Shown: positions 49,891 through 60,441, counted from the stretch's first letter. The stretch: DNA of 64,000 nucleotides from Excoecaria cochinchinensis (GCA_947683425.1 CANTUQ010000008.1:4138501-4202500), one strand, 5' to 3'. The notes: a model not told the origin generated them from the sequence alone. Numbers and translations: made by a program.

Positions 49891-50153
49891 TTAAATTGGA
49901 AATAAAAAAAAATTAATATTTTTAGCGACGAATTATCCGTCGCTAATAATTTTTTAATTTTTATGGCGTCTAATTTTAGGGTTTATTTAGCGATGGAATT
50001 TTTTGCCTTTAGCCATTGTTTTTGCCGTCGCTAAAATTAGCGACGATTCATGTTTTAGCACAAAATTTCTTGCGACGAAATTTTTGCCACGGTTAGTCGT
50101 TTTTTTGCTAAAATAAATGGCCGTCGCTAATTCCATTTTTTTTTTTTTGTGTG

Positions 50154-51149
50154 TAAGATACATGCTATTATGTTGAATATGAGTGCTTGCCATTTGGTAT
50201 TTTAGTAAACTTATAATTCAATCTTAGTAATTTGATAAGCAATTCAGTAATATTTCTTGGACTATGAATATGACATAATGGTTTGTTTGTTACTATCAAT
50301 AATGTGAAGCTAAATTTGACTGTAGAGTTCATGCTTCATCTCATTTGAATACTGAAGAAAGTGAAGTGCAAGGACGGCCACAGTCAAGTGCATCATCGAC
50401 GTACAGAACCAAGAAAATCTAGGCTTAGTGCCATTTTAATAAAATTTGCTATTTGTATTACATTTAATTATAATACATTATTGCTACGTTTTTTATTTTA
50501 ATAAATATATTTTCAATTATATTATTTTTGTCAATTATAATTTTTATAAAAATTGATAATTATATCATTTAAAATTAATAAATATAAAAAAGTTAAATTA
50601 AAATAATTAAAAAAATTAAGTTAAAATAAATATATTAAATAAAAATCTATTAAATTAGCGATGAAAGTCGCATTTCCATCGCTACAATTATTTATTCATT
50701 ATAAGTGCATAATTAGCACTCTATTGTTAATTTCATATTGAATATATTTAATTTTTTTAATTAATTATGAAAATTTTATCTTTCTTTTGATTCTTTCAAT
50801 GGATATTATATTTGATTTGCATTTTAATTTTTGGAGCATTTCTAACTATTAAAAACAACATTATAAATTGTATAATTTATTAAATTTATGTTTTAAATTT
50901 TTTTAATGGTTAACCAGTAAACCAATCCGAAAAAATTAGTTAAAAATCGAAACCAATAGTGGTTAACCAAAATTAATGGACTGATTAATATAATTGTTAA
51001 TGAACCGATTAACCGGTCCATCCTTGTATATTTTTTATTTCTTCCATTTATAAAAATTATTCAATATATCCCATTTTGTTAGCTATGTATCTTGTTAATT
51101 TTTCCATTTCTTCTAATTTATTTTTGAAGAATAATAATTTAGTGTCTAG
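50154..51149. other. AT-rich interval, no gene
   Basis: No coding sequence recognised. At 50885-51030 forms of GGTTAACC and ACCGATTAACCGGTCC recur, a type of short repeat often seen in plant non-autonomous DNA elements, but I could not define its ends. Confidence 0.5.
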
Positions 51150-51159
51150 GCTATCTAAT

Positions 51160-51679
51160 GGGTTGATTTCACTAACGGTCACTCAACTTATCACTTATCG
51201 CGCAAAAGTAATTAACTTTTTTTTTTCTTACTTAAATGTCACTGAACTTTTAACATTTTTGCAAAAAAGTCATGTTGACCGGAATCTAGTGAGGACTATC
51301 GCCGAATTGATGACATGGCATGTCATATCAGAAACTACATGTCGTTTAACAATATTTCCAACAAATACTACATCTAAATCAATTTCATTCACGGTCACTA
51401 AACTTATCATTTATCGCGCAAAAGTAACCAATTTTCTTTTTTTCCAACTTAAATGTTACTGAACTTCTAATATTTTTACAAAAAAGTCATATATTTACTA
51501 TTCGTTGCCACGTGTCATATGTCATGTCATCAATCCGATAAGGGTTCTCGCCGGATTCCGGTCAACATGACTTTTTTGAAAAAATGTTAGAAGTTAAGTG
51601 ACATTTAAGATAGAAAAAAAAAGTCGGTTACTTTTGTGCGATAAGTGATAAGTTGAGTGACCATGAGTGAAATTGACCC
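51160..51679. mobile_element. MULE-type MITE, 520 bp, 10-bp duplication GCTATCTAAT
   Basis: Terminal inverted repeats starting GGGTTGATTTCACT and GGGTCAATTTCACT (complement of the right end) remain similar over about 150 bases. Flanks 51150-51159 and 51680-51689 are both GCTATCTAAT. A second copy of the left arm starts near 51383, so the arm is partly duplicated internally. No transposase. Confidence 0.9.
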
Positions 51680-52005
51680 GCTATCTAATTCTAATTGTCT
51701 AAATATTCTATGTTTATTAACTCTTAACTGATCTATATTTTCTATTTTACCATGTAGTTTTGAATTTCTGTTTCATTTGGGCTTAATTGAATTGTTATAT
51801 CCTGTATTATCCGTCTACTATTCATATTTGTAGTTTTTATATTTTCTAATTGCCTGATTAATTCTATATCTTCTTTGATTAATTTATCTAATGTAAATGT
51901 TTGTATATTATATTAATTTATCATCATATCATTATTATCCAAGTTTATTTGAGTTCTTTCTTCGATTTTTTTCTCCAATATTTATAATTATTTGGATTTT
52001 GTACA

Positions 52006-52643
52006 ATGGACATTTTCCATACAAAATCTTCACTCCTTCACTTTGTTGTCTTGCTTCATCTTGTTTACTTATCAAGTGCTGAATTTCTTGGATGCTCAAA
52101 AGCCAATCTCTCCGTGCCAATGAAAATTAGCCCGTGTTCTTATCATAATTGTAGAGATTTTAGTGATAACTCAACTGTCAGACTTCTTGTTACCATAAAC
52201 CCCTTTGCTTGTGGTTTCTTATGCACTGAAAACTGTGGTTCTCTTATTCCTCCTTAAATAGTTTGGTCTGTCAACAGAAACAATCCTGTTAGAATCAATT
52301 CGACCTCAGAGCTAACATCGGATGGAGTTCCTATCCTGAAAGATGCTGATGAAACTATAGTTTGGTCAACGAAAACTGGTGGCAAGTCTGTTCCTGCCTT
52401 ACGTTTGAAGAACACGGGCAACCTTGCTCTTCATGATGATAACGATGCAATAGTTTGGCAATCATTCGATCACCCAACTGATGCTTTGCTTCCTGGCCAA
52501 AAGTTCAAAATAGGACAGAAACTAACTCTTAGCGTTTCTCAAACAAATTGGACCCAACTAAATTTGTTCTCACTTTCTTTTACTAATGAAACCATAGTTG
52601 CATTAGTGGAGTCTAATCCAGCGCAGGTGTATCATAAAATTAA
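52006..52643 (+). pseudogene. G-type lectin S-receptor-like kinase, truncated pseudogene
   Basis: The ATG at 52006 starts a hydrophobic signal-peptide-like stretch (LLHFVVLLHLVYLSS). It is followed by a segment with FACGFLCTENC and, after a TAA stop at 52255-52257 where glutamine is expected, a bulb-lectin domain (VWSVNRNNPV, then NTGNLALHDDNDAIVWQSFDHP and TDALLPGQK). The product would be a cell-surface receptor with an extracellular mannose-binding-type lectin. About 20 residues usual between the FACGF segment and the lectin core appear deleted. The gene is cut at 52643 by the end of a MULE, so the rest of the ectodomain, membrane span and kinase are absent. This is the only host-derived gene fragment I recognise in the window. 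Confidence 0.83.
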
Positions 52644-55448
52644 GGGATAAGGTGTTTTTTTTTCCCTCGAACTTTCAAAAATGGAGTAAAAATACCCTTA
52701 TACTTTTTTTGTCGGTTTTTGCCCTTAAACTCAATCAAAAGCTTGAAAAATACTCTCGCGATGGACGGAAAATCCAGTTGGCAAACGGGATGAACGTCAA
52801 CCAATCACTTGTCGACACGTCAGCGGACACGTGACAAAATATTTTCTAGTCAGCAAAAAAAAAAAAAAAAAAAGTTGAAATGATGTGGCAACAACCAAAC
52901 ATCCAAAATTTTGCATTTAAATCCAAACACCCAACATCCCTTAACTTTGTAACCAAATAAAAACCCATTTTTAGCTTTCAGATTACGATCTTTATCCGAA
53001 AAAATCCTATAGTTAATCACCCATTGTCATACCTATTGTTCATCACCTATTCACTATCAACGATTAAACATTTTCTCAAAACGATTATCTCAGAAAAGAA
53101 ATTGCTTCATTGAGGAACAATTTCATCTAAAAAAACCCTATAGTTCATCACCCCTTATGAAACCCATTCATCATCAACGAATTCAGCGATTCTCTATTCG
53201 ATTGTTAATTTCATGCAGGTATTTTTCTTTACTGCTCCATGAAGATCATTTATTTGATTTTTTTTTTTTGTTGTGTGATTGCTTCGTGATTGAAACTCTA
53301 ACTCGTAATTGCTCTGTGTCTCATTTTCGATAGTACTTTAAAAGTTATTTTCTCATAACTTAAATTAACAGATGTATATGAGAAAGTGGCTATCTGATGC
53401 AAGATTAATAGTAATCATTTTTTTCTTTTTGTTTTAGTACAATGTCAGAATCCATTGACCTTTGGTTTCATTATGAGGGTAATTGGGTAAAAAAACCTCA
53501 CTTAGATTACTATGACAGTAAGATTCATCAACAGCACAAATTAGACCCTGACCATTTGTGTTTTTTTGATTTAGTGGCAACATATGAAAAAAATTAGGAA
53601 TTTTGAATGTGTGTAAGATTCTAGTATGTTTGGAATATGGAAGAAGACATCAAAAATTTTATGTGATAGATGGTGATGAAGGGCTTAGAACATTGCAGAG
53701 ATTAGTTTGTGATGATTTTAATATCATAAACTTATATCCTGCTAATGATGTGGAGTTAGAAGGTATTGCATTCTGTCCTCTATCAGAACATCCCAAAAAT
53801 AAGACAAGGAAGCTAAAATCTGTTACAACAGTGGATAGTGCATATAATATTGGTGAATTAAGTGGTGATGTGGGGGAAGAAAATACAACAGTAAGTGATA
53901 TGGAACTAAATGATGATGATGATGATGAATTAAATTGGGAGGGTAAAGATGCAAATCCAGTAGAAAATGAGAATATGTGGAGTGATGAAAATGATGCAGC
54001 ACATGATGTGAATGCATGGGTAGATATACATGCAATAGTTTGTGATGATTCCAATGATGATCCAAATGAGTATGAAAATGAGAGTGAGGAAGGAATTGCT
54101 GATTCTTTTGATGATTGTGAAAATGACAGTGATCCGGAATTTGAAGAGCAAATTAGGGAGGCTAGAGAAAGGGTAATAAATCCTAGATTGGAAAATTTTA
54201 AGGTCATCACAGCTCACATGACCTTTAAGGATTTGGTTGAGGCAAGAAAGGTAATGGACATGTACGCTGTGGCAAATGGTTATGGTGTAAAAATTGTAAA
54301 ATCTGACAAGACAAGAGTTAGGTACAAATGTGGGCTGTCCATTTGTGTGCCTAATTTCAAGAGATGGAAAGAGCGAGGGATTTAGAGTGAAGACTCTAAA
54401 TCCGGAACACAATTGTATGAGAGACTATTGCTTGCTGAATATTTTAGGTTGAGGGTTCAAAACAACCCAAAATACAAGCTTAAATCTATGAGAGCTGAGG
54501 TTTTTGAGGAACTTAATGTTAATGTCTCACAACATAAGTTGAAGGCTGCAAAGAAGCTTATTCTTACAGCTCTTGAAGGGAATTATATCGATGATTTTAA
54601 GATTTTGGAAGCTTATGCACAAGAACTTAGAGACATCAATCCAGAAAGCAAGGTTGTATTGGAACTCAGCAAGGACGCAATAGCTGAAGGTAGAAGGGTT
54701 TTTTTAAGGATGTTTGTATGTTTCAGGGCTTTGCAACAAAACTTTAGAAATGGATGTAGACCTATCATAGGTTTAGATGGGACATTTTTACTTGGAAAAT
54801 GCAAGGGACAGCTGCTTTCAACTGTTAGTCAAGACAATATGGTTATCATTTATTTCCAATTGCATGGGCCGTTGTTCCCCAAGAAAATAAGAGACATTAG
54901 GGATGGTTTGTTAAATTACTTAGTGAGTCACTGAACTTGGAGAAAGGAGCAAGAATGACTTTCATTTCTGATATGCAGAAGGTATGTAAATATTAAAGTA
55001 TACTTTACTTGAGCAAATGTATATTAATTATTTTTATTAATTATTTCAACTAGTAATCATACTTATCTTATAATACAGGGACTGATTGATGCTATTCAAA
55101 CACAACTTCCAGAATCTAGTCATAGATTCTGTGTGCGGCACATTGAGGCAAACTGGTGTAAGATATGGAGAGGAGCCCAGTTTAAAAAATATTTATGGCG
55201 GTGTGCTTGGAGTACATATGAGGAGGAATTCAAAGATAATTTGAAGGAGATAGGAAAGATGAATGTAGAGGCTGCTAGGACTTTATTGCATTACCCTCCA
55301 CAGTCATGGTGTAGGGCGTATTTTTCAACCACGTCAAAAAATGACAGGGTTGACAATAATATAACAGAAAGTTTTAATGCATGGATCAAAGAGCCTAGAC
55401 AGAAGGCAATTATTGGATTGATGGAAGGGATAAGAGTTATGGTTTTGA
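52644..55448 (+). mobile_element. Mutator-like element (MULE), left part, cut by viral insertion
   Basis: It starts GGGATAAGGTGT; its first ~200 bases match the right half (complement) of the MITE at 12605-13055, identifying the terminal repeat. It carries an intron-containing MuDR-type transposase relic. The right part is missing because the pararetrovirus block begins near 55449 inside the transposase. The nine bases outside the left end (52635-52643) are TAAAATTAA, expected again at the unseen right end. Confidence 0.82.
53442..55448 (+). pseudogene. MuDR-type MULE transposase pseudogene
   Basis: The ATG at 53442 follows a probable leader intron (acceptor TTTTAG). The N-terminal part is followed by a very acidic stretch (53850-54150), a MuDR-type N-terminal domain (DLVEARKVMDMYAVANGYG at ~54230) and the MULE core: GLDGTFLLGKCKG with the first catalytic Asp (~54770), FISDMQK with the second (~54965), and NNITESFNAWI with the Glu (~55360). 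An intron lies at 54982-55079 (AAG|GTATGT to ACAG). Frameshifts occur near 53598, 54378 and 54440, and again near 54840-54900, so it is inactive. The C-terminal SWIM zinc finger is lost where viral sequence begins. This type of protein would move the MULE and the matching MITE. Confidence 0.87.
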
Positions 55449-55561
55449 ATGGTTTGAACAAGCTATTCAGGATTGATATACCCAAGCTCGTATATCCAAC
55501 CTTGAATATTTAAATCTTGAGATACCTAATATCTTCTCTATCTTTAATATACTTTTTAATA

Positions 55562-55842
55562 ATGAGTAGAACACAGACAGTAACAGAACAGGCTCCCCCC
55601 GTTATGGAAGCAGCTAATCAGACCTCACAAGTTCCCACTTATGAAGATCAGATTAGAAGTTACAGAAGAAGAGCCAGAGTAAGGCATCATATTGAAAGAA
55701 GACTTCAAAGAAGACGACCTGGAAACTTTGGTCAGTCTCTAGAAAGCATGCTAAATCCTGAAGCTCAGCTAAGGATTTCACAAAGAAGGAGAGCAAACCT
55801 CGTCCCTGCTGAAACTCTTTATGATTCTGGATACTCCCAGCC
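55562..55842 (+). pseudogene. Viral ORF, N-terminal fragment, truncated
   Basis: This is a copy of 58936-59216 (offset 3374) and has the same upstream leader from about 55449. The fragment is Arg-rich and stops being viral-colinear at 55842, where sequence from the Cys-rich region in reverse orientation begins. The downstream open frame to 56026 is therefore an artefact of the join. Confidence 0.85.
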
Positions 55843-56080
55843 GGACAATGAATCCTCATTCTGGAGTTTGTTTGGATTTGGCACAATTGACATTTTCTTT
55901 TTGCTGTATTTTGAATTTCTTCATTTGTCTCCCATTGATGCTGGCAATTTTCTTGCTCTTCTGGAAGTGTTATTTGCTTCCTCCATCCACAATCTGTTTC
56001 TCCAAGGAAAAAGCCTGTTTCTTTGAAGGGTAGATCTTCTAGTTAACATGACTGTCATGTGGTTTTCCTCTGTAAGTTAT
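55843..56080 (-). pseudogene. Viral coat-region fragments, reverse orientation
   Basis: 55843-56043 repeats 62284-62484 (part of the Cys-rich region and beyond) and 56044-56080 repeats a short piece from about 62735, which lies before the Cys-rich motif. The two pieces are not adjacent in the longer copy, so this is an additional join. Confidence 0.8.
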
Positions 56081-56114
56081 AACTAGCTCTGATACCAGTA
56101 GGGAAAACAGGACC
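56081..56114 (-). promoter_or_regulatory. Inverted fragment with the viral primer binding site
   Basis: GCTCTGATACCA here is the complement of the primer site at 58446-58457, with matching flanks on each side. It is fused on the right to the C-terminal coding fragment. Confidence 0.82.
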
Positions 56115-56429
56115 AAGCCAAACACAGATTGAAGAATACAGGGATTATTGCAAAAACACTGCACCATGCCTTGATGTCTACTATGAAGAAGAATTCTATA
56201 AGTGCACCAATGCTGCCACAAGAATCGAAAAAGCTGCGGCAGATAAAGCTGAAATTGCACTTCACCATTTTAAGGATTTGCTTAAACAAAAGCAAAAAGC
56301 TCATTATCACGTAGTTCCTCCAGGAACTCATTGGGATCATTATGGTGAAAAGATTGATGAACATACCCTTAGGCTTGAACTCCTCATCTCTAACTTCCAG
56401 GAGATAATCAAAGACACTCGAAAATGGCC
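56115..56429 (+). pseudogene. Viral C-terminal fragment, copy 1
   Basis: It repeats 57574-57888 almost exactly. It ends at CGAAAATGGCC, where the second copy goes on in frame to its stop at 57958, and is joined to an inverted movement-protein fragment. Confidence 0.85.
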
Positions 56430-56704
56430 GGTTTTGAGTATTTGACATAGTAGTCATATTTGCCACTGGGTTCACCAAGGGTATCCCATACGTCGTTTGT
56501 TTCCTCAGGTATTTCTCCTTCAAGAAATAGAGCAGCAATTTCTTCATCCTCTTCGCCTATTGTTTGATTCTGGATACTCCCAGCCTCAACATAGGGCTCT
56601 GATCTCCGTGTTGTTTCTCTATAATTGTTAAACCTTAAAGAAATAGATCCATCTGATCTACTCCTTGAATACAAGGACTGAGGTTGAGTTGTGGGAGTAA
56701 CTCT
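56430..56704 (-). pseudogene. Viral movement/coat fragment, reverse orientation, with small inserted piece
   Basis: The sequence is the complement of parts of about 59780-60050. Near 56568-56597 a short forward-orientation piece (GATTCTGGATACTCCCAGCC) from the ORF start region is inserted. Confidence 0.8.
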
Positions 56705-57958
56705 GGAAGGCCGGCAGATCATCCAGTTTATAGAACAAAGGATGAATTCATCAAAGAGCTCCTATCCTATGTCAACTATCTTGTAGTTGAAAATACGAGA
56801 TTAAAAGACATCCTGGAGCGACAATTTGAAGAAGACTGGAAAGGACTGGAAAAACCAAAGCAAAAAGAAGCAAGCACTAGCAAAGGAAAAGAAGTCATGA
56901 TTGAAGAAGAAGAAGAACAGCTAGAAGAAAATGAACAGTTAAAGGAATCTTTCCTTTATATCAAATCATTTTTAAAGGATGCCACATTTCCAGACAAAGA
57001 AGCTACAGGGTGGAACCTATACAGCTCAGCAGATATTGTTATTATCGCAAAAGGAAGAGCTTTAGTCCCTACAGGAATAGGAATATCAGTCCCAAAAAAC
57101 ACTTATGGGCAGATAATTCCAAATCCAGAACTTGCTTTCAAAATGGGTATTGATGTCAGTTCAAGGACTATTGATAAAAGCTACGAAGGACCTATTCATA
57201 TGACATTATTCAACCACTCAGAAAAATCTGTCGAAATCAAAAAAGGAGAAAAGATCGCACAAATTATCTTTCAAAAGATAGTGGATCTAAAAGAAGAAAG
57301 GACAAGTGAGCTGTATACAGATGAGATAGAATCAAATGAGCTGGAATACACTGAAAAAGCAAGTGTCATGATAGAATCTGTTCCAGTACATGCATGGCAG
57401 GATCAAAGGATGAGTTATCAAAAGATCAACGGTAGCCAAGATACTTTAAAAGCTCACCATCTCAACAAAGAAAATCATCAACCCTTAAACAAACTTCCCA
57501 AGATGTCTAACCAAGGAAGTTCATCCAACAGCCTTTCTAGAATACCCAACACCATTCCCAACTCCCAAATAAGAAGCCAAACACAGATTGAAGAATACAG
57601 GGATTATTGCAAAAACACTGCACCATGCCTTGATGTCTACTATGAAGAAGAATTCTATAAGTGCACCAATGCTGCCACAAGAATCGAAAAAGCTGCGGCA
57701 GATAAAGCTGAAATTGCACTTCACCATTTTAAGGATTTGCTTAAACAAAAGCAAAAAGCTCATTATCACGTAGTTCCTCCAGGAACTCATTGGGATCATT
57801 ATGGTGAAAAGATTGATGAACATACCCTTAGGCTTGAACTCCTCATCTCTAACTTCCAGGAGATAATCAAAGACACTCGAAAATGGCCATGCGAAGATGT
57901 TCTTGCCTTTGTCAAATATGATGGATTCAACTCCGATGGAGATCCCCTGACTGATTAA
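56705..57958 (+). pseudogene. Viral polyprotein fragment: dUTPase-like domain and C-terminal region
   Basis: The open stretch encodes a basic/acidic charged region (EEEEEQLEENEQ), then a dUTPase-like fold at about 56990-57290 and a helical Cys-containing C-terminal region ending at a TAA at 57956-57958. Trimeric dUTPase motifs are partly kept: GWNLYSSAD (motif I, with Asn for the usual Asp), RTIDKSYEGPI (motif III, with the uracil-contacting Tyr) and GEKIAQIIFQ (motif IV). The Arg-Ser-Gly of motif II is replaced (PNPELAFK), and the Gly-rich motif V is not seen, so catalytic activity is doubtful. dUTPase normally removes dUTP to limit uracil in DNA. A second copy of the dUTPase part lies inverted at 61534-62215. 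The protease and reverse transcriptase expected downstream are absent; a deletion near 57400 is likely. Confidence 0.78.
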
Positions 57959-58445
57959 TCAGAGTAAGCACAATGGAGCGTGGTGGAAAGTGGAAAGAAA
58001 AAGCTGATGTGAAAGATTAGCTGATTAGCTGGCAGATAAGGCGGTCCAGCTATATGTTTAATTATTAAAGTAGATGTGACATAAAGTAGCATTATTAGTT
58101 TACAGCTTGCAGCTGTATCATTATAGTTTGTCTTATTAGTTTGCATTATTAACTTTTAATAATGCGTAGGAATCTTTTACAGTGTGATGTGACAGCACAC
58201 TAGCTTTTGTCTGTCAAGTAATTAGTTGCCACCTGTAAAGGCAACAGTTATCTTTTGTATTATAAATAGGATTGTAACTTAGAGTTGCAAGACATCCGAG
58301 AAAACACTCGAAGTCTTACTTCTCTCTCTTGTAAGGATTTCCCTCTCTGATAAATAAAAGCTTTCAGTTTGCTTATAGACTATTCTCTCTCCGTTCTTCT
58401 TAGACAAAGTCCAATCTAAGAAAGGTCCGGTCCTGTTTTCCCTAC
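57959..58445 (+). promoter_or_regulatory. Viral non-coding region with pregenomic promoter
   Basis: It follows the stop codon of the C-terminal region. A TATA box TATAAATA lies at 58261-58268, C/T-rich sequence with likely start site follows at about 58290-58330, and an AATAAA polyadenylation signal lies at 58353-58358. This order, terminally redundant transcript then primer site, is standard for plant pararetroviruses. Whether it is transcribed here is unknown. Confidence 0.8.
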
Positions 58446-58457
58446 TGGTATCAGAGC
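58446..58457 (+). promoter_or_regulatory. Viral primer binding site, initiator tRNA-Met
   Basis: TGGTATCAGAGC, as in plant pararetroviruses, where it marks the minus-strand start. Viral leader follows to about 58566. Confidence 0.9.
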
Positions 58458-58566
58458 TAGTTATGGCAGCTAAGCTAGTTATGGTAGCTTAAACACCTTT
58501 CAAGGAAGGATTACGGCAAAGGTATTTATCATCTTTAATAGCTACTTCAATATCTTCTGGTATATA

Positions 58567-58826
58567 GGCTGGAAAACCTAATTAGGAAAACAATGCCACG
58601 TACCAGTTTATGCGAGCATTAATTATTATTATTAAAATTAAGTTTGTTATTATTCTGTTTTAGTTTGTTATTATTTTATTTCAAAAGAAGCAGTTATTGC
58701 CAGTACAGTACGCGAAGAGAGCGGAAGATAGCTGGGATATTCTGTTGTGAGAAATAAAATAACTAGCAAATTTTAAACAAAATAATTAGCAAATTTATTT
58801 TAATTTTGTGATTAATGTCAGCAAGG
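58567..58826 (+). repeat. Junction module, copy 1 (~250 bp)
   Basis: AT-rich sequence beginning GGCTGGAAAACCTAATTAGG and ending GTCAGCAAGG. It recurs at 60397-60647 and 63761-63967, each time between different viral segments. Origin, viral or host, is unknown. Confidence 0.85.
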
Positions 58827-58935
58827 TTTGAACAAGCTATTCAGGATTGATATACCCAAGCTCGTATATCCAACCTTGAATATTTAAATCTTGAGATACC
58901 TAATATCTTCTCTATCTTTAATATACTTTTTAATA

Positions 58936-60441
58936 ATGAGTAGAACACAGACAGTAACAGAACAGGCTCCCCCCGTTATGGAAGCAGCTAATCAGACCTC
59001 ACAAGTTCCCACTTATGAAGATCAGATTAGAAGTTACAGAAGAAGAGCCAGAGTAAGGCATCATATTGAAAGAAGACTTCAAAGAAGACGACCTGGAAAC
59101 TTTGGTCAGTCTCTAGAAAGCATGCTAAATCCTGAAGCTCAGCTAAGGATTTCACAAAGAAGGAGAGCAAACCTCGTCCCTGCTGAAACTCTTTATGATT
59201 CTGGATACTCCCAGCCTCAACATAGAGTTTACCAACATTATTCTGAAAGAAGGATAAGAGTTGTTGAAGAAGGACAACAGGAGGATTTGCAGTTCATCGA
59301 AGAAGAAAGCTATCAAAGGCTAATGGAAGCAGGAATGCAACATATTCACTTAGGGCTGATGATGATTAGAATTCACGCCCTACATAGAAGGAATGCAGGC
59401 ACAAGAGCCCTAGTAGTCTTCAGAGACACTAGATGGCGAGGTGATCGATCTATCCTTGGAACTATGGAAGTAGATCTGTCCGGAGGAACTCAGCTTGTCT
59501 ATATCGCACCTGCGATGATGATGAGTATCCAAGATTTTTACAATCATATACAGATCTCTATCCAAACAAGAGGATATGATGATTGGCAGGGAGGAGAAAG
59601 TAACCTCCTCATAACCAGGTCTCTGGTAGGAAGATTAACAAACAACAGCTTTGCTGGTTTTCGCTATAATGTTCAACATGTAGCTGATTACCTCACCAGC
59701 AGTGGAATAAGAGCAATACCAGGAGAACCTCATAGCTCAAGAGACCTAGAAGGACAGATGTGGAGACTACAACCTTCCAGAGTTACTCCCACAACTCAAC
59801 CTCAGTCCTTGTATTCAAGGAGTAGATCAGATGGATCTATTTCTTTAAGGTTTAACAATTATAGAGAAACAACACGGAGATCAGAGCCTAGACACAGCGT
59901 TGATGGCCATGAAACAATAGGCGAAGAGGATGAAGAAATTGTTGCTCTATTTCTTGAAGGAGAAATACCTGAGGAAACAAACGACGTATGGGATACCCTT
60001 GGTGAACCCAGTGGCAAATATGACTACTATGTCAAATACTCAAAACCAGAAAGTGCTAATGTGGCAATAGAAACAATTCAACCTTCTGGATGGAATTGGG
60101 AAGAAGGAATTAGCCTTTCAGCTCAAGCAGAATTGGTGGTAGATGAGGAAGACGATGGTACAAAGTATCCCTCTGAATGGTACCACCCATACAATCCCAT
60201 GTATGATAAGGCAACAGGAAGAATGTTGATAATAAAAGAACCAGTAAGAGAAGAAGCAGCCCTACCAACCACAGTCATCAAAGTGGAAGAAGACACTGAT
60301 TCAACAAATGAGTCAGAATCAGCATATGACTGGGAAAACCCTTTTGCTGCCCTAGCAAAAGAAGAAGATGATCTACAAGGATTAATGGACTACCCACTAA
60401 TTAGGAAAACAATGCCACGTACCAGTTTATGCGAGCATTAA
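58936..60441 (+). pseudogene. Viral movement protein/coat N-terminal ORF, open but chimeric at its end
   Basis: An open frame of about 501 residues starts at ATG 58936. The N-terminal part is Arg-rich; the middle is a badnavirus-type movement protein (RNAGTRALVVF, TMEVDLSGGTQLVYIAP, QGGESNLLITRSLVGRL), which in the family forms tubules for cell-to-cell passage. The C-terminal third is acidic and Ser/Pro-rich, as in the linker before the coat protein. The last ~15 residues come from the junction module at 60397, so the natural polyprotein continuation is lost. Overlapping coat sequence exists separately in reverse orientation at 61534-63762. Confidence 0.87.

Larger units (their letters stand above)
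48790..50153. mobile_element. Small non-autonomous CACTA element E, right tip mutated
   Basis: The left terminus is CACTACAAAAAAAAAAA at 48790. Subterminal TTAGCGAC-type repeats run to about 49285 and again 49920-50135, around a GC-rich block (49371-49860). The right end reads T-run then GTGTG, where GTAGTG is expected. Flanks (CTG left, TAA right) do not match, so the border or duplication has been lost. Confidence 0.7.
46308..50690 (+). mobile_element. CACTA element D, left end clear, right end uncertain
   Basis: The left terminus CACTACAAGAAAATC at 46308 is followed by TAGCGA-type subterminal repeats to about 46735 and a C/T-rich block from 46755. The interior 47211-48789 has no transposase. 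A subterminal-like pair (TTAGCGATGAAAGTC with CCATCGCTA) at 50650-50690 may be the remains of the right end, with element E nested inside. No TAGTG tip is seen there, so the right border is provisional. Confidence 0.55.

Noticed and set aside
53659..54412. Long minus-strand frames (183 and 160 codons)
   Set aside because: Shadows of the acidic and core parts of the MULE transposase on the other strand.
55517..56026. 169-codon frame joining viral N-terminus to other sequence
   Set aside because: Only the part to 55842 is viral coding in this direction; the rest is read across a join into an inverted fragment.
58446..58457. tRNA gene near the TGGTATCAGAGC sites (also 612 and 28343)
   Set aside because: Only the 12-13-base primer complement is present; no cloverleaf sequence surrounds it.
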